Origin: an uncultured Pseudomonadota bacterium
GTDB taxonomy: Bacteria > Myxococcota_A > Bradymonadia > Bradymonadales > GCA-2716585
NCBI GenBank assembly: GCA_937123825.1
Contig: CAKZKQ010000083.1
Coordinates: 1 to 37,262 of the forward strand
Direction of reading: 5' to 3'
Length of the DNA: 37,262 nt
Shown here: positions 32,999 to 37,262 of the stretch, piece after piece
Position numbering within the stretch: position 1 is the stretch's first letter
How the letters are laid out: the number at the start of each line of letters is the position of its first letter
Notes under the pieces: generated by a model
The model's database searches: none
What the model saw: only the letters and a program-made list of their open reading frames with translations
Told to the model about the DNA's origin: nothing
Program-made: the position numbers and the translations under genes

Positions 32999-33793
32999 TC
33001 AGGCGCCCTCAACGCGGACTTTGATCCACTCCACCACCATATCGATGTAGGCCTGGCGGACCTGCGGGAAGCAGGTGATGGACGGGATGTGGTTGACCTC
33101 TAGGAGATAGGGAGTGCCGTCTTTGCCGATGATGTAGTCGTTGGCGATCAGCTCCAGCCCAAAGTGGGCCTTGATCGCCTTTGTGTCCTCGACCAACGCG
33201 CTGTCAGGCTCCATAAACCGGCTCTCCCCGTGGTGGATCGACTTGCGCCAGTCGTCCCCCTCCAAATGCATCTGCCACACCTGCTCGCCCACCATCATCA
33301 CGCGCACCGATTGGCCCGGGATAAAGTCCTCGATCAAGGTCGGCTCCTGGGCGCTCCAGAGGCTGTCAAACCGGGCTTTGTTCTCGCCGCAGTGCCAGTT
33401 GCCCCACTTGGCCACGCGGACCTCGTCGGTGGGGAAGAAGGCGTTGGTGCTCACATAGCCGCGCGGCAGGCCGTCAAAGCGGCTGACCTCCAGGGCGCGG
33501 ACCAGGCACGGCAGCTTCAGGCGGCAGTCCATCATCCCGCGTGGGTTGGGCAGGCAAGGGCCGCCCCAGAGCGCCAGCGCCGCCATCAAATCCAAGTCGT
33601 CGGCAAAGATGCCATGAAAGATCACGTGCGAGACCTGGGTCATGGCCGCCAGGTGTTCGCGCTCCGCCCACAGGGTCCCGTCATAGACCCGCACGCCGGG
33701 CAGCGAGGAGTGAAAGACGGTGCGAATATTCGTGCGGGCCGTGATGGCCCGGAATTCCTCCTCTTCGAGTCCTACAAAGAGCACCTTCTGCAT
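32999..33793 (-). CDS. RimK-like ATP-grasp ligase
   Basis: A 264-residue ATP-grasp protein. The start is ATG 33793 (MQKVLFVGLEEEEF), with AGAGGAG about 9 nt upstream; the frame runs back to 33892 but across a terminator hairpin. Visible ATP-grasp features: IEDFIPGQSVRVMMVGEQV (central strands), the basic segment DDWRKSIHHGESRF, and LELIANDYIIGKDGTPYLLEVNHIPSI, whose EVN is the RimK-type Mg-binding Glu-x-Asn. Such enzymes join a carboxylate to an amine or hydroxyl with ATP, for example on ribosomal protein S6, coenzyme F420 or ribosomal peptides (graspetides). It is preceded by a 19-codon ORF and an intrinsic terminator, a layout that fits a peptide-modifying role (inference). Confidence 0.85.
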   Translation of the reverse strand: MQKVLFVGLEEEEFRAITARTNIRTVFHSSLPGVRVYDGTLWAEREHLAAMTQVSHVIFHGIFADDLDLMAALALWGGPCLPNPRGMMDCRLKLPCLVRALEVSRFDGLPRGYVSTNAFFPTDEVRVAKWGNWHCGENKARFDSLWSAQEPTLIEDFIPGQSVRVMMVGEQVWQMHLEGDDWRKSIHHGESRFMEPDSALVEDTKAIKAHFGLELIANDYIIGKDGTPYLLEVNHIPSITCFPQVRQAYIDMVVEWIKVRVEGA

Positions 33794-33845
33794 GATTTTT
33801 TCTCCTCTTGAGAGGGTTTGTGCGGACCCCAAAGGGCCCAAGAAA

Positions 33846-33873
33846 CAAAAAAAGGCCCGCCATTGGCGAGCCT
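33846..33873 (-). terminator. Intrinsic terminator between small ORF and ATP-grasp gene
   Basis: Read on the minus strand: AGGC-T-CGCC-aat-GGCG-G-GCCT followed by seven T. It lies about 40 nt after the stop of the small ORF and about 40 nt before the SD of the ATP-grasp gene. It would cut most transcripts after the small ORF and let some read through, or it could act as an attenuator. Confidence 0.8.
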
Positions 33874-33912
33874 CAACACAGTGCGCATGCACATCCCGAT
33901 GGTGTGCGCGCT

Positions 33913-33972
33913 TCAGCTCGCCCTGGCCCTTGGCCGGTCGCCCGTGTTGAAGTTCAGATCAGGTCGCTGCAC
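33913..33972 (-). CDS. Candidate 19-residue peptide gene upstream of the ATP-grasp ligase
   Basis: GTG at 33972 encodes MQRPDLNFNTGDRPRARAS and a TGA. It is preceded by a perfect SD, AAAGGAGG (33986-33979), with 6-nt spacing; another GTG is 3 nt earlier and an ATG 12 codons before that would give 31 residues. The peptide is Arg-rich with Asp, Thr, Asn and Ser. It is followed by a strong terminator and then the ATP-grasp gene, on one strand and behind one promoter-like site. It may be a precursor peptide for the ligase or a leader peptide that controls the terminator. Too short to recognise by homology; translation is supported only by the SD and the context. Confidence 0.45.
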   Translation of the reverse strand: MQRPDLNFNTGDRPRARAS

Positions 33973-34025
33973 CACGGGCCTCCTTTGGGTTGATGGGTTC
34001 AAGGTCATGGGGCGAACTGGTTGGG

Positions 34026-34053
34026 ATTTAAGGCTGGGGCGAGCGCGCGTCAA
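34026..34053 (-). promoter_or_regulatory. Sigma-70-like promoter for small ORF and ATP-grasp gene
   Basis: On the minus strand, TTGACG (34053-34048), a 16-bp spacer, and TTAAAT (34031-34026). Transcription would begin near 34019, about 47 nt before the small ORF start. Confidence 0.5.
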
Positions 34054-34076
34054 TGGGTCGAAGTGGGTTTGTGGGT

Positions 34077-34106
34077 TTGACAGTGGGTGGGGTGGGCTTG
34101 CACTTT
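34077..34106 (+). promoter_or_regulatory. Candidate promoter for the propeller-LytM gene
   Basis: A perfect -35 TTGACA (34077-34082) is followed after 18 bp by CACTTT (34101-34106), a poor -10. It is back-to-back with the minus-strand promoter at 34026-34053. Confidence 0.35.
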
Positions 34107-34143
34107 CTGAGACAGGATTTCTGGACGGGAGGCACGGGAGCGG

Positions 34144-36087
34144 ATGGACAGAGCCTGGAAATTGGCGTTGGTGGGGTTGTTGGTGACGGCGTGCGCTCCT
34201 TGGGGAGGCTGCGCCGATCCCGAGGTCAAGCCCGACAAGAAGGTGGTCGAGGCCACCGATCCTGCTCAGATCAAGGCGCCGCCGCCTGCACCCGAGCCGC
34301 CGCCGGTGGACTGGCGGACGCTGTCCAAGGGCGGGTTCTGGGAACCTGTGGTGCTCAGCAAGCGCAAGACGCCCTACCACATCCTGGACATTGACGCCGA
34401 CGACACCCACGTGGTCGTGGCCACCTTTGGGCGCGGGATCTTTTTGAGCCCCGATGGGGGCAAGAAGTGGCGCAACTTTGACAAGCCCCGCAAGCGCTCC
34501 AAGCGCCGCCGCCGCAACGTCAACCCCAACGAGCCCGGCAAGGCCCTCAAGTCCAACTACCTCAGCGGCGTCGACCTGATTGGGACCGATCTGTGGGTGC
34601 GCTCCATCGGCCACGGCTTTGGGGTGATGGCGCTGCGCGATCGCACGTGGCGTTGGTGGAGCAGCAGGCAGCTTAAAAAAGAGTTCCTCTTTCCCACCGA
34701 GTTGGTGCAGCAAGGGCGGATCAAGACCATCGCCACCGCCGACGGCCTCTGGGAAACGGTCAACAACGGGCGCAGCTTCACCAAGAAGGGCGCCCAAGAC
34801 GGTCTGCCGTCGGAATACCTGCTCTCGTACGCCGTGGTGGGCAAGGACGGCCCCGATGCGCTCGAAGGGCAGTGGATGGGTCTGCTAAATGGGCTCTACC
34901 ATCAGGCGCCCGTGCGTCCCACGCGAACGCTGACGACCGCCAACGGGCTGCCCGATGACCGGATTGATGGCATCCACATTGAAGGTTCGCGCTTGATCGT
35001 CCGCACGCCCAAGGGATTGGGGATCAGCGACGACGCCGGGGAGTCCTGGCGCGTGGTTGGGGAGCGTCAGGGGCTGCCTGCCGGTCAGATTTACGATGTG
35101 ACGATGTGGCGCGGGGGCCTTTGGGTGGGCACCGCAGCGGGTTTGGCCCAGGTGGACCCGGCCACGGGCAAGGTGCAGGCGGTCTTTCGCAACGGCGAGT
35201 CACCGCTGCGCAACCAGATCAACGTCTTGCAGGTGGATCGGGCGGACAACTTGTTGGTGGGGACCTCGGATGGGCTGTGGCGCGTGACGCCGGGAAGCCA
35301 GAACGCGGTGGTGGGGCAGGAAGGGGCGTGTCAGGTGGATGGTTCCTCGCGTCAGACCCAGCATCCGAAGTGGATTCGGCCCATTGGCGAGGGTTTCAAC
35401 CGGTTCATTGACCAGACCTACATGTTTGGTCAGACCTGGGGTGGTCAGTTTGGGGTTCACAAGGGTGTGGAGTTCAACAACGCCGAGGGGACCGAGGTGC
35501 GCGCGGTGGCGCGCGGTCAGGTGGTCTACGCCGACAAGCGCCCCAGCGGGGCCAACGTGGTCATTGTCAGGCACGACGAGCGTTATTCGGGGCGCTATGT
35601 CTATTCGCTCTATGTGCACCTGTCGGCTTTTTTGACCCAGGTGGGCACGCGCGTGGAGGCGGGCACCCGGATTGGGCGCGTGGGCCATACGGGGCCTGCG
35701 ACCAACGATCATCTTCACTTTGAGGTGCGTCTGAGCATGGAGCCCGGCGACGGCTTGAAGGACGCCATCAGCGTCAACCCAGCGCTCTTTTTGGAGTCGC
35801 TGCCCGGGCGCGGGATCATCGCCGGGACGGTGCGCAACAAGGGCAAGCGCATCAAGGGCGCGCAGGTTTATGGGCCGATGGTGCCCGAGCCCCAGGAGAC
35901 GCCCTTTGGTTTTTTTGAGGCTTACGGCAAAAACGTGTCGCCCGACCCTGTCCTGGACGAGGACTTTGCGGTCCTGGATGTGCCGCCGGGGGTGTATCCG
36001 TTGACAGTGACGATCAAAAACAAGACGGCGACGGCTTGTGTGAAGGTTGAGCCAGGGAAGATCGCCTGGGCCGAGTTTGAGTTTTGA
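34144..36087 (+). CDS. Lipoprotein with beta-propeller, M23/LytM domain and C-terminal beta domain
   Basis: A 647-residue exported protein. The signal peptide ends in LVTAC (C17), so it is probably a lipoprotein, followed by a Pro-rich linker. Residues about 60-390 show propeller-like repeats (VVVATFGRGIFLSPDGGKKW, GIWETVNNGRSF-type, LWVGTAAGLAQVDP, NLLVGTSDGLWRV) as in sensor and BNR propellers. Residues about 430-530 are an M23/LytM endopeptidase domain: HKGVEF (H439, E443), H492, HLHFEV (H523, H525). The canonical Asp of HxxxD is Glu here, so activity is uncertain. A carboxypeptidase-regulatory-like beta domain ends the protein (about 560-647, GTVRNKGKRIKGAQVYG). ATG 34144 has GGGAG upstream. 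Likely a cell-wall hydrolase or a catalytically weak regulator of one. Confidence 0.87.
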   Translation: MDRAWKLALVGLLVTACAPWGGCADPEVKPDKKVVEATDPAQIKAPPPAPEPPPVDWRTLSKGGFWEPVVLSKRKTPYHILDIDADDTHVVVATFGRGIFLSPDGGKKWRNFDKPRKRSKRRRRNVNPNEPGKALKSNYLSGVDLIGTDLWVRSIGHGFGVMALRDRTWRWWSSRQLKKEFLFPTELVQQGRIKTIATADGLWETVNNGRSFTKKGAQDGLPSEYLLSYAVVGKDGPDALEGQWMGLLNGLYHQAPVRPTRTLTTANGLPDDRIDGIHIEGSRLIVRTPKGLGISDDAGESWRVVGERQGLPAGQIYDVTMWRGGLWVGTAAGLAQVDPATGKVQAVFRNGESPLRNQINVLQVDRADNLLVGTSDGLWRVTPGSQNAVVGQEGACQVDGSSRQTQHPKWIRPIGEGFNRFIDQTYMFGQTWGGQFGVHKGVEFNNAEGTEVRAVARGQVVYADKRPSGANVVIVRHDERYSGRYVYSLYVHLSAFLTQVGTRVEAGTRIGRVGHTGPATNDHLHFEVRLSMEPGDGLKDAISVNPALFLESLPGRGIIAGTVRNKGKRIKGAQVYGPMVPEPQETPFGFFEAYGKNVSPDPVLDEDFAVLDVPPGVYPLTVTIKNKTATACVKVEPGKIAWAEFEF

Positions 36088-36126
36088 AGGGCCGGGCGCG
36101 TCTGGGCAGATGCCTGTGGGCGGTGC

Positions 36127-36132
36127 TATAGT
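36127..36132 (+). promoter_or_regulatory. Extended -10 (TGCTATAGT) for the small membrane protein
   Basis: TATAGT preceded by TGC forms an extended -10, 40 bp downstream of the LytM gene stop. No good -35 is visible. A start site near 36139 would exclude the longer in-frame start at 36133 and favours ATG 36178. Confidence 0.4.
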
Positions 36133-36177
36133 GTGTGGTGTGTGAAGCGATTGACGACCAACAAAGTGGTAAGCGGT

Positions 36178-36465
36178 ATGAAGCGTCAACACCCATCAAA
36201 CCCCAAACGAATCTGCACCAACACCTTTGCCTGTCGAGGCGGCGCGGCGAGCCGAATCTGGGCGCTCGCTGTGGTGGTGGCCACCTTTGCCTTTGTGGCC
36301 ATGCTTCAGGTCTCTGTGGGGGCCAGCCTCTACGAGAGCATCTTTGAGGCGCCCAAGCCGACCTGTGCGTGCCCCGGTGCCGCGATGGACAGCGACTACG
36401 TGCCGGTGATCATCGAAGACGCCGATGTGCCCCAGACCTCAGATCTGACGACCTACAACCCCTGA
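36178..36465 (+). CDS. Small single-span membrane protein, unknown
   Basis: A 95-residue protein with a basic N-terminus (MKRQHPSNPKR), one hydrophobic span (about 31-52, IWALAVVVATFAFVAMLQVSVG) and a short outer tail with a Cys pair (PTCACPG) and several Asp. No family is recognised. ATG 36178 is chosen because the promoter-like -10 at 36127-36132 leaves longer starts too close to the transcript start; the SD is weak (AAGCGG). A hairpin follows the stop. Possibly a small envelope protein or a holin-like or regulatory membrane peptide; function not assigned. Confidence 0.55.
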   Translation: MKRQHPSNPKRICTNTFACRGGAASRIWALAVVVATFAFVAMLQVSVGASLYESIFEAPKPTCACPGAAMDSDYVPVIIEDADVPQTSDLTTYNP

Positions 36466-36470
36466 TTTTT

Positions 36471-36486
36471 GGCCGATGAATCGGCC
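36471..36486 (+). terminator. Hairpin after the small membrane protein gene
   Basis: GGCCGA-tgaa-TCGGCC, a perfect 6-bp stem, six bases after the TGA stop. The sequence after it is pyrimidine-rich (TCCTCTCCTTATT) but has no clean T-run, so this is a moderate terminator candidate. Confidence 0.45.
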
Positions 36487-36770
36487 TCCTCTCCTTATTC
36501 CGCTGTTGTTTGGGTTTTTTCCACCATTGCAGGCAGCGTGCGCATTTTGACGGCGCGCGTTGGTCTTGATCTTGCTAATACCGTCCGGGTCCGTTACCCA
36601 ACCCCCTTTGGCGCCAGGCGCATTGAGGTGTGGTTGGGGGTTTTGTGGTGGCCCTGACGACGTGCCCACAAAAGCAACGTGCCGGACAGGAGGGTCTTTT
36701 CTGGCTTAATGATCAAGATGCCAGAAGGGAGCCTTTGTTGTGGCCAATGGTGTGATTTTAGAAGAGGCCC
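36487..36770. other. Intergenic region without recognisable gene
   Basis: About 280 bp with no convincing frame. A 7-bp inverted repeat, TTCTGGC...GCCAGAA (about 36704-36728), is present without a T-run. TTGACG (36547-36552) and TAATAC (36576-36581) are promoter-like but spaced 23 bp apart, too far for a normal promoter. Confidence 0.4.
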
Positions 36771-36776
36771 TTGGAA

Positions 36777-36950
36777 GTGTTGAGGACCGGAAAGAAGAAG
36801 GCGGTGCGCGCCGACGGACGGTGGCGCCTGTCAGCACTCTTATGTGCGTTGTTGATGGCCTGGGCCTCGCCAGCGGCGGCCCAGGACGATGAGGACCCGT
36901 CGGCGGCCTGGCAGGGCACAGGGGTGACCCTGCGGACCCAGGCCACGGCG
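36777..36950 (+). CDS. 5' end of a secreted-protein gene, truncated at a junction
   Basis: GTG 36777, with AGAAGAGG about 9 nt upstream, opens a frame with a clear signal peptide: basic n-region (GKKKAVRADGRWR), hydrophobic core (LSALLCALLMAWASP) and cleavage site AAAQ-DD, then about 15 mature residues (DEDPSAAWQGTGVTLRTQ). From about 36950 the frame continues only as antisense of an ammonium transporter gene, so the true coding sequence ends at the junction. The family cannot be told from the short mature part. Confidence 0.5.
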
Positions 36951-36951
36951 C

Positions 36952-37262
36952 TGACGTTGGCGCCCAGCGCCGAGCCGGCATTGAAGCCGAACCAGCCGAC
37001 CCACAGCATGCCCGCACCGGCCACGGTCATGGCCAGATTGTGTGGCGGCATCGGTACTGTACCGAAGCCCTTGCGCGGCCCCATCACCACGGCCGCGACC
37101 AGCGCCGCTACCGCAGCGGTGATATGTACCACCGTACCACCGGCGAAATCCTGCAGACCGATCTCTCCCAGCCAGCCGCCGCCCCACACCCAGTGACAGA
37201 CAGGCGCATACACCACCAACAGCCAGATGGAACAGAAAATCAGCATTGCAGAAAAGCGCATA
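36952..37262 (-). CDS. amtB: Internal fragment of an ammonium transporter (AmtB)
   Basis: The minus-strand frame encodes about 100 residues of the middle of an Amt/Mep/Rh ammonium channel: MRFSAMLIFCSIWLL, HWVWGGGWLGEIGLQDFAGG, TVVHITAAVAALVAA, PHNLAMTVAGAGMLWVGWF and GFNAGSALGAN. The DFAGGTVVHI and GWFGFNAGSA blocks are diagnostic, and the His in VVHI is the first of the twin pore histidines. The N-terminal part lies beyond the right edge. After GAN the expected helix (usually xxAGMAM...) is replaced by unrelated sequence, where the frame runs into the antisense of the secreted-protein gene. The gene is broken here by an assembly join or a rearrangement. Confidence 0.88.

Noticed and set aside
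32999..33892. Extended N-terminus of the RimK-like ATP-grasp protein starting at 33892
   Set aside because: The extra 33 codons read through the intrinsic terminator hairpin and T-run; ATG 33793 has a good SD and begins a typical strand.
33973..34797. A long minus-strand ORF opposite the propeller-LytM gene
   Set aside because: Its upstream part is antisense of the LytM gene. Only the final codons, after a perfect SD, are kept as a candidate short ORF.
36547..36581. TTGACG ... TAATAC as a promoter
   Set aside because: The spacer is 23 bp, too long for a normal sigma-70 promoter, and no -10 occurs at 17 bp.

Overview
The window looks like a complete contig cut inside a gene at each end. It is high-GC throughout by eye. 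It probably comes from a Bradymonadales-like member of the Myxococcota/deltaproteobacteria. This is an inference from several traits: many predicted lipoproteins, some followed directly by Asn/Asp-rich linkers (NNDNN type); a giant DUF4397-repeat surface protein; an FCP1/SCP-like phosphatase; and STAND/TPR regulators. No phage, transposase or CRISPR array was seen.

Layout. 1-6338: two copies of a convergent pair, each a STAND-ATPase/TPR/winged-helix regulator (+) and an N/D-rich lipoprotein (-). Their stops overlap by exactly 28 bp in both copies, and a similar palindrome lies upstream of each lipoprotein. 6586-8259: an FCP1-like HAD phosphatase and a Cys-containing lipoprotein. 8583-12548: a minus-strand ABC importer operon (binding protein, fused permease, ATPase) of the Fe3+/phosphonate class, followed by a YkuD L,D-transpeptidase (12645-13433). 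13583-13786: a strongly structured non-coding element. 13961-14107: two tRNA genes with CAT anticodon, 1 nt apart. 14371-16146: a repeat lipoprotein.

16250-22030: a five-gene plus-strand cluster (GT-C-like membrane protein, methyltransferase, GT2 glycosyltransferase, ATP-grasp ligase, LPG-synthase-TM-like protein). The last three genes overlap, so this is probably one envelope glycolipid or glycoconjugate pathway. 22046-23556: trmO-like and AraC-family genes overlapping by 4 bp. 23998-30405: a 2135-residue lipoprotein made of ten ~210-residue units, each two DUF4397-like halves with an EF-hand-like acidic loop. 30728-32337: a KdsC-like HAD phosphatase coupled to anmK, which suggests cell-wall sugar recycling.

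32353-34053: a minus-strand unit that may be the most novel part. A promoter-like site is followed by a 19-codon ORF with a perfect Shine-Dalgarno, then a strong intrinsic terminator, a RimK-like ATP-grasp ligase and a small lipoprotein. 34144-36087: a lipoprotein joining a beta-propeller, an M23/LytM domain and a carboxypeptidase-regulatory-like domain. 36178-36465: a small membrane protein. The last ~310 bp encode an internal ammonium-transporter (AmtB) fragment on the minus strand that abuts the 5' end of an unrelated plus-strand secreted-protein gene. This is probably a chimeric contig end.
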